A DNA stretch of 64,000 nucleotides from Stakelama pacifica (GTDB taxonomy: Bacteria > Pseudomonadota > Alphaproteobacteria > Sphingomonadales > Sphingomonadaceae), in assembly GCF_004361835.1 (NCBI RefSeq), contig NZ_SNWD01000013.1, positions 40,852 to 104,851 of the forward strand, in the 5' to 3' direction. This document shows, one piece after another, positions 9,593 through 19,049 of the stretch. Under the pieces are notes generated by a model, which worked only from the letters and a program-made list of their open reading frames with translations, had not been told where the DNA came from and did no database searches. The position numbers and the translations under genes are program-made. How positions within the stretch are numbered: position 1 is the first letter of the stretch; each line of letters opens with the position of its first letter.

Positions 9593-12367
9593 TCAGAAGC
9601 GAAGCTTCGCACCCGCGTAGAAGCGGCGACCGATCGGGTCATAGACACCGGTGTTGGTGTCCTGACCGGTCGTGGCATCCACAGTACCACCGAAATACAT
9701 CGGCTTGTTGTTCAGGAGATTATCCGCACCGACATACATTTCCATCGCATCGGTAACGAAGAAGCGCACCTGGCTGCCCAGATAGAATTCGGAATGGACC
9801 TTCCATTCCTTATACCCGTAGGTCTGATCATCAAGGTACGACGGGCCAACATAAGTACCATTCAGCGTAAGTTTCCAGTCGCTGTTGCCCAGACCGGTGT
9901 TGATGGTGAAACGGTCAGTAGCAGCGCCGACCTCACCTCCAAAACGATCTTTGTCAGCACCCGGCAGCGGCCGGCTATAGCCCGTGAACAGATGCGTATA
10001 AGCGGCGTGGAATGTCGCCTGATAGCGATCCGATCCGATGTCCAGACCCTGAACATAGTTCACGGTCACGTCGATACCCGACGTCTGCAGACCGCCGCTG
10101 TTTGTGACAGCCGTGTTCACCTCATCAAGCGATCCAGCGCTGTTCAGACCCTGCGGGGCAGAGCGACGAACAATAAAGTCGCAATAATCGCTGCGGCCCT
10201 GCTGATAGCACTGGTTGAGGATGAAGGGTAGCGGCGTGCCCACGATTGCATCCTCGATCTTCACGCGGAAATAATCCGCAGTAATGGTCAGGTTGCGAAG
10301 CGCATCGATCGAACGGGGGTTGATCAGAACGCCAGCGGTGAGCGTCTTGCCCTTCTCTTCCTGCAGATTGGGGTTACCGCCAGAGAAGCTGGTCACGCCC
10401 TGAATATCCGATTGGGTCAGGGTGAACGTACCGTTCGCAGCAATGTTGGCCAGCACGCCCGGAGCGGCACGACAATTTTCGCCGAGCGCACCACCGCCCG
10501 TCGCGCCGATCCCCACGCAGGGATCGGTAACAGTCGGGAAGTCCTGGCTACGACCAGCAAAGAGTTCCGAAATGTTGGGGGCCCGGACGGTTACCGCATA
10601 CATGCCGCGGAAACGAATGTCCTGGATCGGAGCGAACTCGGCACCAGCATTCCAGCTGAAGGTGTTACCAACCGTGCTGTAATGCGAATAGCGCGCAGCG
10701 CCACGGATCGAAAGATCGTAGACGAAGCTGTTCGAAATCAGCGGAACAAGCGTTTCGCCGTAGAATTCGTACAAGTCGAACGAACCCTTGGTCGGCGGAA
10801 GCGCATTACCACCGTTCAGACCGGCCGCCTGCAGAGCATCCCACTGCGAAGACTGCGATTCACGGCGATATTCGGTACCGACGGTCAGACCGATCGGGTT
10901 GGCACCCCAAAGGGAATTGACCGAACCGGTGATGTTTCCGCCGATCTGCGTCTGCTTCTGGACCGCATTATACATTTGCGGTGCCTGGAGATACTGGATC
11001 GCAGCCGCATCGAAGCTGTTCGGCCCGAACACATTGACCGGAACACAGCCGTCGCTAACCGCATCAGGATTGGCGCACTGATAACCACCCACACCATCGG
11101 GAACGAACGGATTGCGAACAATGCCGCCATTGTAGCGAGTTTCGATCGCCTGCTGACCATTGGAATAGGTCGGGCTGTCAGTATCGAACGGGAAGGGTTC
11201 GATTTCGGACCGCGCATGCGTGCTTTCGAATGCACCTTCAACGAAGGCGGTGATCGAATCGGTCACATCATAATGCGCGTTGAGGTTCATCAGATAGCGC
11301 TGAACCGGAACCGCAAGATACCGATAAGCGGTACGGTTGAACCCGTTTGGCCCGGTGCCGGTACCAAGAGCGTTCGAGCAGCTTGCTGCGTTGGTCGCGA
11401 AGCACGGCTGCAGCTGACCATCGGGCCCATAAGTGAACGTGTAGTCACCAGCGGTATAACGCCCCTGAGGCGCGTAGGAGGAATAAAATGGCTGATCACG
11501 CTCAAACGGCGTATCACCGTAGAAACTATCGAGGTTGGATCGCCCTTCTTCGGTGTAATGGTTGCGCTTATACGCGGCACCCTGCTCAGTATAACCGAAG
11601 AACACTGTCGCATTACCACGGCCGTCGGCAAAATTGCCGCCCAGCATTACATGCGTGTCGAGCGTAAAGTTATCGCCCGTTTCCGCCACACCGGTCTGAG
11701 CGCCGAGTTCCAGCCCTTCAAAATCGTCCTTCAGGATGAAGTTGACGACGCCGGCAACTGCATCCGAACCGTAAATCGCCGAACCGCTACCGCTGGTCAG
11801 CGTTTCGACGCGCTCCAGCATCGCAGTCGGGATCATGTTGATGTCGACGGCGGATGAACCGGGGATACCCGAAACGACCCGGCGACCGTTGATCAGGACC
11901 AGCGTACGGTCAATGCCCAGGTTACGCAGATCAATCGTAGCCGCACCGGCGCTGCTGGTATTGAAGGCTGAGTTGTTGCGCGAATAGGTCGGAGCGCCGA
12001 AGACGGGGTTCTGCAGCAGCGCTTCCTGAACGTTGACCGTACCGGTCGATTCGAGCTGCTCCGCACCGATTACCTGAACCGGAACCGCGTTCTGCGCTTC
12101 GGGCGTCTTGATGCGCGTGCCGGTGACGACAATATTGTCGATCTGACCTGCTGCCGGAGCAGCGGGCGTCGCCGGAACGCTCTGATTCTGCTCGGTGTCG
12201 CACGTGCCGTCGGCATTAACGTCCGCGCAATTTTGCTGATCGGCGGTCTGCGCAGCCGCAGTGGAGGCAAAGCCGGTTACGCTGACGACACCGGTGCCGA
12301 ACAGCGCCAGCACGCCGAGCGCAGCGCCGCCGCGGAGCCGCTTGCGGAAAAAAGTTGTGGTACTCAT
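9593..12367 (-). CDS. TonB-dependent receptor
   Basis: An outer-membrane, TonB-driven transporter of 924 residues with unknown substrate. The start at 12367 is preceded by GAGGGAACC. The signal peptide has the RKRLRGGAALGVLALFG leader and ends STAAAQ near residue 40. A short acidic segment, DVNADGTCD (about residues 49-57), resembles a calcium-binding DxNxDGxxD loop and precedes the TonB-box-like QIDNIVVTGTRI. The plug contains VQEALLQNPVFG and VLINGRRVVSGIPG; the rest is barrel, ending RRFYAGAKLRF with a C-terminal Phe suited to BAM recognition. Base composition matches the chromosome (one hand-counted line was 62% G+C), unlike the receptor at 5299-8457. A good terminator follows at 9533-9570. 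Confidence 0.95.
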   Translation of the reverse strand: MSTTTFFRKRLRGGAALGVLALFGTGVVSVTGFASTAAAQTADQQNCADVNADGTCDTEQNQSVPATPAAPAAGQIDNIVVTGTRIKTPEAQNAVPVQVIGAEQLESTGTVNVQEALLQNPVFGAPTYSRNNSAFNTSSAGAATIDLRNLGIDRTLVLINGRRVVSGIPGSSAVDINMIPTAMLERVETLTSGSGSAIYGSDAVAGVVNFILKDDFEGLELGAQTGVAETGDNFTLDTHVMLGGNFADGRGNATVFFGYTEQGAAYKRNHYTEEGRSNLDSFYGDTPFERDQPFYSSYAPQGRYTAGDYTFTYGPDGQLQPCFATNAASCSNALGTGTGPNGFNRTAYRYLAVPVQRYLMNLNAHYDVTDSITAFVEGAFESTHARSEIEPFPFDTDSPTYSNGQQAIETRYNGGIVRNPFVPDGVGGYQCANPDAVSDGCVPVNVFGPNSFDAAAIQYLQAPQMYNAVQKQTQIGGNITGSVNSLWGANPIGLTVGTEYRRESQSSQWDALQAAGLNGGNALPPTKGSFDLYEFYGETLVPLISNSFVYDLSIRGAARYSHYSTVGNTFSWNAGAEFAPIQDIRFRGMYAVTVRAPNISELFAGRSQDFPTVTDPCVGIGATGGGALGENCRAAPGVLANIAANGTFTLTQSDIQGVTSFSGGNPNLQEEKGKTLTAGVLINPRSIDALRNLTITADYFRVKIEDAIVGTPLPFILNQCYQQGRSDYCDFIVRRSAPQGLNSAGSLDEVNTAVTNSGGLQTSGIDVTVNYVQGLDIGSDRYQATFHAAYTHLFTGYSRPLPGADKDRFGGEVGAATDRFTINTGLGNSDWKLTLNGTYVGPSYLDDQTYGYKEWKVHSEFYLGSQVRFFVTDAMEMYVGADNLLNNKPMYFGGTVDATTGQDTNTGVYDPIGRRFYAGAKLRF

Positions 12368-12372
12368 TAGAA

Positions 12373-12387
12373 AGGTTCCCTCGCTTT
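12373..12387 (-). promoter_or_regulatory. Conserved receptor leader / ribosome-binding segment, copy 2
   Basis: On the minus strand this reads AAAGCGAGGGAACCT, identical over 15 bases to the segment before the first receptor (8466-8480). Here it ends 5 bases before the ATG. The rest of 12388-12591 holds no gene; it must contain the receptor promoter, which I could not place. Confidence 0.7.
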
Positions 12388-12591
12388 ACCTTCTGCCGCC
12401 GCAATCATGCGGTCGACGGAATCGCTTCCCTGAACTTTTCGCAACAAAGTCACGAAATTGGAGCAGCTGATGAACCCGCCAAAGAACGGTGTAAAGCGCG
12501 CAGGAAGGTGCAAAACGCGACTTCCTCGTCACATGTCGCTTTTTTGTCACATCCCCGCGCCAGAGAAGCGAATCGTATTCGTTGCGGCTGT

Positions 12592-13518
12592 TTAACGACT
12601 TCCCATCGGACCCGCGACCAGCAGCGGGTCGATGCGGGCGCCGTTCCACATCAGGCCCCAATGGAGATGGGGCCCCGTAGCGCGGCCGGTGGCACCGGAT
12701 TCGGCGATTTTCTGGCCCTGTTTCACATGCTGACCCGGTTCGACATCAATCCCGGACAGATGGATGAACACGCTGTTCAGCCCCATGCCATGGTCGATGA
12801 ACAGCAATTTGCCCTCCAGTGTGAAGGGCGCGCGGGAGATCATCGTGACTACGCCATCGGCGGGCGCGACGATCGGCGTTCCGGTGGGCACGGCGATGTC
12901 GGTGCCCGAATGATACGCCCCCGGCTCGCCGCGATAGAAACGCTGCGATCCGAACAGACCGGAAATCCGCCCCCGCACCGGCCAGATGAACTTCTGACGC
13001 CAGCCGGTGGCGTCGGTGTGCTCGGCGCGCGCCGCATGGATCTGTTCGAGCTCGCCCGGGCGGCGGCGCTGAAATTCGGCGCTCGGCTGCGACACTTTGC
13101 GCAGACGGTTGAGTCGTTCGATCCGCCATTCGCGCTTCGCGATAGGCAGCGTGTCGCTGACCGTGCTGCCGTCCGCCAGTGTCGCGACCAGCGCAGCGGT
13201 GTCGCCATGATCGCGATCGAAGGCGATCAGGAACCGGCCATCAGGCGCGACCTCGATCGGCTTTCCGTCAAAGGTCAGGCGCTGCGTGGTGTCGGGCGCT
13301 TCCCCACGCACCAGTCCGCCCTGAATGAATTCGTCGCTGTCGAAATGAAAGCTGCGGTCGATCGGCACTACGGGCGTGGCGATCGGCGCAGGCGTGGGCG
13401 GCGTCACGGAAGTAGGCGCAGGCGCGGGCGCGGCGCGCGTTGCGGGGGGCGGCACCGCCGCACAGCCCCCGGCCAGCGCGGTGAGCGCTGCGACGAACCC
13501 GACCTTCTTCACTCTCAT
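12592..13518 (-). CDS. M23-family peptidoglycan metallopeptidase, lipoprotein
   Basis: A LytM/M23 endopeptidase or a catalytically related activator, anchored in the envelope and acting on peptidoglycan cross-links. The 308-residue protein begins with a lipoprotein signal whose lipobox LAGGC places the acylated Cys at residue 19. A Pro/Ala-rich linker follows, then an all-beta segment (about 50-150), then the M23 domain with HSGTDIAVPTGTPIVAP, a central HGMGLNSVFIHLSG and the HLH triad residues in GPHLHWGL. The zinc ligands H, D and HxH all appear present. The ATG at 13518 overlaps the DUF2093 stop as ATGA, so translation is probably coupled. It is the last gene of xseA-DUF2093-M23. Confidence 0.94.
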   Translation of the reverse strand: MRVKKVGFVAALTALAGGCAAVPPPATRAAPAPAPTSVTPPTPAPIATPVVPIDRSFHFDSDEFIQGGLVRGEAPDTTQRLTFDGKPIEVAPDGRFLIAFDRDHGDTAALVATLADGSTVSDTLPIAKREWRIERLNRLRKVSQPSAEFQRRRPGELEQIHAARAEHTDATGWRQKFIWPVRGRISGLFGSQRFYRGEPGAYHSGTDIAVPTGTPIVAPADGVVTMISRAPFTLEGKLLFIDHGMGLNSVFIHLSGIDVEPGQHVKQGQKIAESGATGRATGPHLHWGLMWNGARIDPLLVAGPMGSR

Positions 13519-13715
13519 TTGCCGAGAAACGCCTCGGTCGAAAGCTCCGCCGTGGCATACGGCTCCTGCGCCGCGACGCTCCAGTAGCGCAGCTCTTCCA
13601 GCGGGATCGGCTGGCCGCTTCTGGCGCACAGGACGTGATCGCCCGGCGTCAGGACGCGAAAACCGTTGGGCAGGTACCGCAGCTTCGCCGCGCGCGGCAG
13701 TTGAGACATTAACAT
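13515..13715 (-). CDS. DUF2093 small protein
   Basis: A 66-residue (or 64 from the ATG at 13709) protein matching the alphaproteobacterial DUF2093 family, whose function is unknown. The family core is visible: AKLRYLPNGFRVLTPGDHVLCARSGQPIPLEELRYWSVAAQEPYATAE. There is one central Cys and no transmembrane segment. It sits 22 bp after xseA and overlaps the M23 gene start by four bases (ATGA). This genomic position is the only functional clue. Confidence 0.9.
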   Translation of the reverse strand: MLMSQLPRAAKLRYLPNGFRVLTPGDHVLCARSGQPIPLEELRYWSVAAQEPYATAELSTEAFLGK

Positions 13716-13737
13716 CGTTACTCGCTTCTACTGGCTA

Positions 13738-15150
13738 TTAAAGCAGCTTGGGCTGGTCGACCGGCGGTCCGGATTCCGTTTTCGCAGGCTTCGCTTTGGG
13801 GGGAGTGTAGGGCTTCGCTCCCGCCTGCTCAACCACTGCGGCAACCTCACCATCGCCGAAGCGCAGCATCAGCGCGCCGACCCCCCGCGCCTGCGCCGCG
13901 CTCGTCACCACTGCGCCTGACCCCTGCGCCGTGACGCGGACATAGCCCCGCTTGAGCAGATTGTCGGGATTTACCGCGTCGAGCATCCGGCTTGCGGCAG
14001 CCAGCCGGGCGGCGGCGGCGCTGTGCCGATGCGCCAGCATCGCCGGACGAAGCGCCGCGCCCGACTGATCGAGCCGCCGCCGCGCGACGCCGAGCCGCCG
14101 TTCGAGCCCCAGGCCCAGTCGCTGCGCAAGATCGTCGGTCCGCTGCCGCTGCGGGGCGAGCAGCGCGTCGCGCTTCGGCATCACCCGGACCAGCGCCTGC
14201 AACCGTTCCCCGCCCCGCTCATGATAGCGCCGCACGCAGCGTTCGGTGCGCAAGGCCATGGTCGCGATCGTGTGGCGCAGGTCGGCGAGAACCGGGACGG
14301 CCAGCTCCGCCGCCGCAGTAGGCGTGGGCGCGCGCAGATCGGCAGCATGGTCGGACAGGCTGGTATCGGTCTCATGCCCCACCGCAGAGATTACCGGAAT
14401 GCGGCAATCGGCGATCGCGCGCACCACGACCTCTTCGTTGAATGCCCACAGATCCTCGATCGACCCGCCACCGCGCGCGACGATCAGCAGATCGGGCCGC
14501 GGCACCGGCCCGCCGGGGGCGAGCGCATCGAAGCCGCGCACTGCGGCGGCGACTTCCTCCGCAGCGCCCTGCCCCTGCACCTTGACCGGCCAGAGCACCA
14601 CATGGCTGGGGCAACGATCCTCCAGCCGGTGGAGAATGTCGCGGATCACCGCGCCGGTGGGTGAGGTCACCACGCCGATGACGCGCGGCAGGAAGGGCAG
14701 GCGCTTTTTGCGCTCATTGGCGAACAGCCCCTCGGTGCCCAGCTGCGCCTTCAGCTTTTCGAACAACGCCATCAGCGCGCCCTCACCCGCCAGTTCGAGC
14801 GAATCGATGACGATCTGATATTTCGACCGGCCCGGATAGGTGGTGAGCTTGCCGCTCGCCACGACCTCCAGCCCGTCCTGCGCGGCGAAGGCGATGCGCG
14901 CTGCATTACCGCGCCACATCACCCCGTCGATGACTGCCTTGTCGTCCTTCAGCGCCAGATAGACATGCCCCGATGCAGCGCGCTTGAACCCCGAAATCTC
15001 ACCGCGCAGCCGGACATTCCCAAACTCGCCTTCGACCATGCGTTTCAGCGCGGCGGATAATTCGCTGACGCTCAGCGCCATCGCATTGTCGCCGGGCATG
15101 TCCTCGGCTACCAACCGTGACGATGGTGAATCGAATGGAAAATCTTGCAT
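13738..15150 (-). CDS. xseA: Exodeoxyribonuclease VII large subunit
   Basis: The catalytic subunit of exonuclease VII, which with XseB cuts single-stranded DNA in both directions in the cytoplasm. The protein has 470 residues, in the usual range. It has an N-terminal OB-fold (about 27-120, with [29 protein letters not shown]), then the exonuclease domain with [16 protein letters not shown] and [28 protein letters not shown], then a coiled-coil-rich Arg-rich region and a Lys/Pro-rich tail. The ATG at 15150 has AGGA five bases upstream. Internal ATGs at 15099 and 15081 are less likely. The start codon overlaps the divergent purD start. xseB is not nearby. Confidence 0.97.
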   Translation of the reverse strand: MQDFPFDSPSSRLVAEDMPGDNAMALSVSELSAALKRMVEGEFGNVRLRGEISGFKRAASGHVYLALKDDKAVIDGVMWRGNAARIAFAAQDGLEVVASGKLTTYPGRSKYQIVIDSLELAGEGALMALFEKLKAQLGTEGLFANERKKRLPFLPRVIGVVTSPTGAVIRDILHRLEDRCPSHVVLWPVKVQGQGAAEEVAAAVRGFDALAPGGPVPRPDLLIVARGGGSIEDLWAFNEEVVVRAIADCRIPVISAVGHETDTSLSDHAADLRAPTPTAAAELAVPVLADLRHTIATMALRTERCVRRYHERGGERLQALVRVMPKRDALLAPQRQRTDDLAQRLGLGLERRLGVARRRLDQSGAALRPAMLAHRHSAAAARLAAASRMLDAVNPDNLLKRGYVRVTAQGSGAVVTSAAQARGVGALMLRFGDGEVAAVVEQAGAKPYTPPKAKPAKTESGPPVDQPKLL

Positions 15151-16414
15151 GAACGTCCTGCTGATCGGATCGGGGGGACGCGAACATGCGCTCGCTTGGA
15201 AGCTGGCGCAATCGCCGGCCCTTACGAAACTCTATGCCGCGCCGGGAAATCCCGGCATCGCACATTACGCCGAATGCGTCGATATTCAGGCGAACGATCA
15301 TCGCGGGCTGATCGATTTCTGCCTGCGCAATTCGGTCGAATTCGTGGTCGTCGGGCCGGAGGCGCCGCTGGTCGGCGGTCTGTCGGACAATCTGCGCACG
15401 ATGGGGATCGCGGTGTTCGGGCCGGGGCGCGATGCCGCGCAGCTGGAAGGATCGAAGGGCTTTACCAAGGATCTGTGCCGCCGGGAGAAAATCCCGACCG
15501 CCGGCTATGTCCGCGTCGAATCGATCGACGGTGCGCGTGCGGCGCTGAGCGATTTCGGGTTGCCGGTGGTGATAAAGGCGGACGGGCTCGCTGCGGGCAA
15601 GGGCGTGACGATTGCCTTTTCGCCGGAGGAAGCCGAGGAAGCTGTGGCAGCGCTGTTTTCGAACCGGCGCGGCGAAGCGGTGATCGAGGAGTTTCTGACC
15701 GGCGAAGAGGCAAGTCTCTTCGTCCTGACCGACGGCACGACGATCCTGCCCTTCGGATCGGCGCAGGATCACAAGCGCGTCGGCGATGGCGATACCGGCC
15801 CCAATACCGGCGGCATGGGCGCGTACAGCCCCGCTCCGGTGCTCAGCCCGGCGCTGGAACAACAGGCGATCGACGAGATCATCCGTCCCACGGTCGAGGC
15901 ACTGGCGCGGATCGGCTCGCCCTATTCGGGGGTGCTGTATTGCGGGCTGATGCTCACCAAGACGGGGCCGAAGCTGATCGAATATAATGTCCGTTTCGGC
16001 GATCCCGAATGTCAGGTGCTGATGATGCGGCTGGAGGACGATCTGCTCGACCTGATGCTCGCCACCGCAAAGGGTGAGCTGGGGGGGCGCGCGGCGCCGA
16101 CCTTCTCGTCCGAAACCGCGCTGACCGTGGTGATGGCGGCAAGGGGCTATCCCGGCACGCCGGAAACCGGCGGCGCGATCGCCGGGATCGATGCGGCGGA
16201 AGCGAACGGCGCGCGGGTGTTTCAGGCGGGCACGGCCGAAGCGGACGGCAAACTGATTGCAAACGGCGGGCGCGTGCTCAACGTCACCGCACTGGGCGGC
16301 AGCGTCGCCGAGGCGCAGCGCCACGCCTATGCAGCGATCGAGCGGGTGGATTTCCCAACCGGTTTCTGCCGCAGCGATATCGGCTGGCGTGAGATCGAGC
16401 GGGAGCAGGCATAG
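15149..16414 (+). CDS. purD: Phosphoribosylamine--glycine ligase (GARS)
   Basis: Catalyses ATP-dependent ligation of glycine to phosphoribosylamine, the second step of de novo purine synthesis. The 421 residues show the three GARS domains: N-domain opening [20 protein letters not shown] with [15 protein letters not shown]-grasp region with [34 protein letters not shown] and [12 protein letters not shown]-domain with [11 protein letters not shown] used the ATG at 15149, the canonical family start. A longer upstream frame exists but is the reverse of xseA. The start overlaps the xseA start on the other strand by two bases, so each promoter must lie within the other gene's 5' end, or the leaders are very short. 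Confidence 0.98.
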   Translation: MNVLLIGSGGREHALAWKLAQSPALTKLYAAPGNPGIAHYAECVDIQANDHRGLIDFCLRNSVEFVVVGPEAPLVGGLSDNLRTMGIAVFGPGRDAAQLEGSKGFTKDLCRREKIPTAGYVRVESIDGARAALSDFGLPVVIKADGLAAGKGVTIAFSPEEAEEAVAALFSNRRGEAVIEEFLTGEEASLFVLTDGTTILPFGSAQDHKRVGDGDTGPNTGGMGAYSPAPVLSPALEQQAIDEIIRPTVEALARIGSPYSGVLYCGLMLTKTGPKLIEYNVRFGDPECQVLMMRLEDDLLDLMLATAKGELGGRAAPTFSSETALTVVMAARGYPGTPETGGAIAGIDAAEANGARVFQAGTAEADGKLIANGGRVLNVTALGGSVAEAQRHAYAAIERVDFPTGFCRSDIGWREIEREQA

Positions 16415-16498
16415 CCTCTCCCGCCACGCTCCCCGGTGGACGCTGCGGCATGGCGCGTTATGCAGGGGCAGTCATAATATAAGGAGCGGACCGCTGAT

Positions 16499-17188
16499 AT
16501 GGACGATTCCCTGCAAAGCACCTCGCCTCTCGGCGCAGCGGATCAGATGATGGGTATTACCGCCGTGCATCTGGTGCTGATCGTGATTTTCGCGATTCTG
16601 GCGGTGATTGCGCTGTGGTGGGGCACCCGGCTGGTCCGCAAACGGCGCGAAGGGATCGAGCGGCTCGAAGAGGATAACCGGCTCGAACGCGTTGAACGCG
16701 ACGCGCCGGTTCCAGCCCCTGCCGATACGCAGGAGAAGCGCGCCGAAACTCCGCCGCCACCTGCGCACCCGGCCCCCCCGCCGATTGCCGAAGGAGAGGC
16801 GTTCGCTTCGCCCGAACCCGCGCCTGCACCTACTGCTGAGGCAGCGCCCGCTCCCCCGGCTTCGCCCGAGGCGGCACCGAAGCCCGTTGCGCCGGAACCG
16901 GCTCCCACGGCAGCACCTGCCCCTGCCCCGGCTCCTGCAGCCGGCGACGGCGATACGCTCACCACGCTGAAAGGCGTCGGGCCGAAGGTCGCGGCGAAGC
17001 TCAACGAGCTCGGCATCCGTCGCTTTGCCGATCTCGCCGCACTATCTCCTGAGCAGGCAGCGGCGATCGACGCCGAAATGGGCAATTTCAAGGGCCGGAT
17101 GGAGCGCGACCGCTGGCAGGAACAGGCAGCGCTGCTCGCGGCCGGTGACGAAGCGGGCTATGAAGCGAAATTCGGCAAGCTTGGCTGA
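16499..17188 (+). CDS. Membrane-anchored helix-hairpin-helix protein
   Basis: A 229-residue protein with one transmembrane helix (about 20-40, AVHLVLIVIFAILAVIALWW), a short basic and acidic segment, a long Pro/Ala-rich linker (about 65-150) and a C-terminal HhH domain (about 155-185, LKGVGPKVAAKLNELGIRRFADLAAL). The domain resembles the HhH found in ribosomal-protein- and polymerase-type folds and DUF4332-like proteins. It may bind nucleic acid or protein near the membrane, but the role is unknown. AAGGAG is 12 bases upstream of the start, a slightly long spacing. The linker is highly G+C-rich, as expected from Ala/Pro codons. Confidence 0.85.
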   Translation: MDDSLQSTSPLGAADQMMGITAVHLVLIVIFAILAVIALWWGTRLVRKRREGIERLEEDNRLERVERDAPVPAPADTQEKRAETPPPPAHPAPPPIAEGEAFASPEPAPAPTAEAAPAPPASPEAAPKPVAPEPAPTAAPAPAPAPAAGDGDTLTTLKGVGPKVAAKLNELGIRRFADLAALSPEQAAAIDAEMGNFKGRMERDRWQEQAALLAAGDEAGYEAKFGKLG

Positions 17189-17211
17189 ACCGCTGCCCCG
17201 AGCACGATAAT

Positions 17212-17559
17212 ATGCCGGTGCCGCGCCGTATCGCGACGCTGATCCTCCTCAGCGCGATCGCCATTGCCTATTGGTGTTTCGTGGCGCGGGCGGACCATGT
17301 CGACGAGCCATGGGACGGCGCGCGCTACTGGGCGCTCTGGTATCCGCTTTCGCTTGCCCTGAGTGCGGCGGCAGGCGCGGTGCTGCGCAGACGCGGCTGG
17401 ATTGCCGGCGCAGCCATCACGTTCGGCCAGATCCCACTGCTGCTGCGGAACGATGATCTGTCGCTTCTGCCGCTGGGGCTGGGGCTGATCGCATTGCTCG
17501 CCCTGCCCGCGATTGCCGTGTCGGAGATTGCGTCGCGGCTTCGGTCGCGGATGCGCTGA
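17212..17559 (+). CDS. Small hydrophobic membrane protein, unknown
   Basis: A 115-residue protein with about three or four membrane segments: residues 6-24, 42-60, 66-77 and 84-105. No family is recognised. It starts 23 bp after the HhH membrane protein and in the same direction, so it may be co-transcribed. There is only a weak ribosome-binding site. The regular hydrophobic blocks and low-complexity-free sequence argue for a real gene. Confidence 0.65.
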   Translation: MPVPRRIATLILLSAIAIAYWCFVARADHVDEPWDGARYWALWYPLSLALSAAAGAVLRRRGWIAGAAITFGQIPLLLRNDDLSLLPLGLGLIALLALPAIAVSEIASRLRSRMR

Positions 17560-17572
17560 TCGCGCCGCCCGC

Positions 17573-18883
17573 TCAGTCCTCGCTGAGGGCGCTCACCAGC
17601 AATTTGTCGATCTTGCGTCCGTCGAGATCGACAATCTCGAACCGCCAGCCCTGTTCGGTGAACACCTCGCCCTCATCGGGCAGATGTTTGAGCACGGCGA
17701 GCGCGAGGCCCGCTACGGTCGCATAATCGCGATCCTCATCCAGATCGATCCCGATCCGGTCGGCCAGCGCATCGACCGGCATCTGCCCCGATACCAATAG
17801 CGACCCGTCCTCGCGCTCGACGACATTGGGCGCTTCGCCGATATCGACATCGCTGGCGAATTCGCCCGCAATCGCTGCGAGCAGATCGGCAGGCGTCACC
17901 AGCCCTTCGAAATGGCCATATTCGTCATGGACGAAGCCCATCGGCACTTCGGCGGCGCGCAGCGCATTGAGTGCGTCCATCGCATCGACCTGATCGGGCA
18001 GGACCGGTGCCTGACGCATGATCGCGCGCAGGTCGAGCGCTTCGCCGCGGAACAGCGCGGCGACGATATCGCGCGACTGCACCACGCCGATCACCGCATC
18101 GACCGACCCTTCGGCCACCGGCAGGCGGGTATGCGGCGTTGCGAGCAACGCAGCGCGGATTTCGGAGGCATCGAGATCGACATCGATCCAGTCGACATCG
18201 GTGCGCGGCGTCATCACCTCGCGCACCGGCCGGTCGGCAAGCCGCACGACGCCCGAAATGATCGAGCGTTCATGCTCCTCGATCACCCCCGATTTGGTCG
18301 CTTCGCTGACGATCAGCTGCAATTCCTCGGCCGTGACCTGATTATCCGATTCGCGCCGCATGCCGAGCAGGCGGAACAGCAAGGCGCTGGTCGAATCGAG
18401 CAGCCATACGATCGGCGCGCCGATCCGGGAGAGCCACAGCATCGGCACCGCGACCAGAATCGCGATCGGTTCGGGCGAACGCAGCGCGAATTGCTTGGGC
18501 ACCAGCTCGCCGATGATAAGCGAGACATAGGTGGTAATGCCGATCACGATCGCAAAGCCCAGCGTCTGCGCCGTATCGGGCGCGACGCCCAGCAGTTCCA
18601 GCCGCTCAGCGGTCGGCATGCCGAGGCTGGCACCCGAATAGGCGCCCGCGAGGATGCCGATCAGCGTGATCCCGATCTGCACGGTCGAAAGAAATTTGCC
18701 GGGCGATTCGGTGAGCCGCCTGGCCGTGTCCGCACCGCGCTTGCCCGCCCGCGCCAGCGCATCAAGTCGCGCGCGGCGTGCCGACACGATCGCGAGCTCT
18801 GACATCGCGAACACGCCGTTCAGCGCGATAAGCGCTAGGATGATGACCACATCGATCCAGGGGAAGGGAGAAGGCGCGTCCAT
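17573..18883 (-). CDS. CNNM/CorC-type integral membrane transporter (hemolysin-family, DUF21-CBS-CorC_HlyC)
   Basis: An inner-membrane protein of 436 residues in the CNNM family, linked to magnesium or cobalt export. Domains in order: DUF21/CNNM membrane region (about 5-200, four hydrophobic helices, SELAIVSARRARLDALARAG and FLSTVQIGITLIGILAGAYSGASLG); a CBS pair (about 205-335, with REVMTPRTDVDWID and GFVHDEYGHFEGLVTPADLL); C-terminal CorC_HlyC domain (about 345-436). The start at 18883 fits the family N-terminus; an in-frame ATG at 18904 is also possible. A second CorC-domain gene without the membrane part is at 62372. It ends 13 bp from the convergent small membrane protein gene. Confidence 0.94.
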   Translation of the reverse strand: MDAPSPFPWIDVVIILALIALNGVFAMSELAIVSARRARLDALARAGKRGADTARRLTESPGKFLSTVQIGITLIGILAGAYSGASLGMPTAERLELLGVAPDTAQTLGFAIVIGITTYVSLIIGELVPKQFALRSPEPIAILVAVPMLWLSRIGAPIVWLLDSTSALLFRLLGMRRESDNQVTAEELQLIVSEATKSGVIEEHERSIISGVVRLADRPVREVMTPRTDVDWIDVDLDASEIRAALLATPHTRLPVAEGSVDAVIGVVQSRDIVAALFRGEALDLRAIMRQAPVLPDQVDAMDALNALRAAEVPMGFVHDEYGHFEGLVTPADLLAAIAGEFASDVDIGEAPNVVEREDGSLLVSGQMPVDALADRIGIDLDEDRDYATVAGLALAVLKHLPDEGEVFTEQGWRFEIVDLDGRKIDKLLVSALSED

Positions 18884-19049
18884 TGGCGTGTCTGATCCGC
18901 CCATAGCGTTACTTTGGCAAGCGACACAACCATGAACGCACGCAATTTGCTGAACCGGCAAGACAGGCGAGGTTCAGGCCGGATGCGGAACAACCCCGAA
19001 CGGGACGACGTTTTTATCGTCACGATTGAACAAGGGAGACCCCTGACTT

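Noticed and set aside
10412..11857. Plus-strand frame of about 480 codons opposite the second TonB receptor
   Set aside because: Antisense to a clear receptor gene; no domain, signal or ribosome-binding site.
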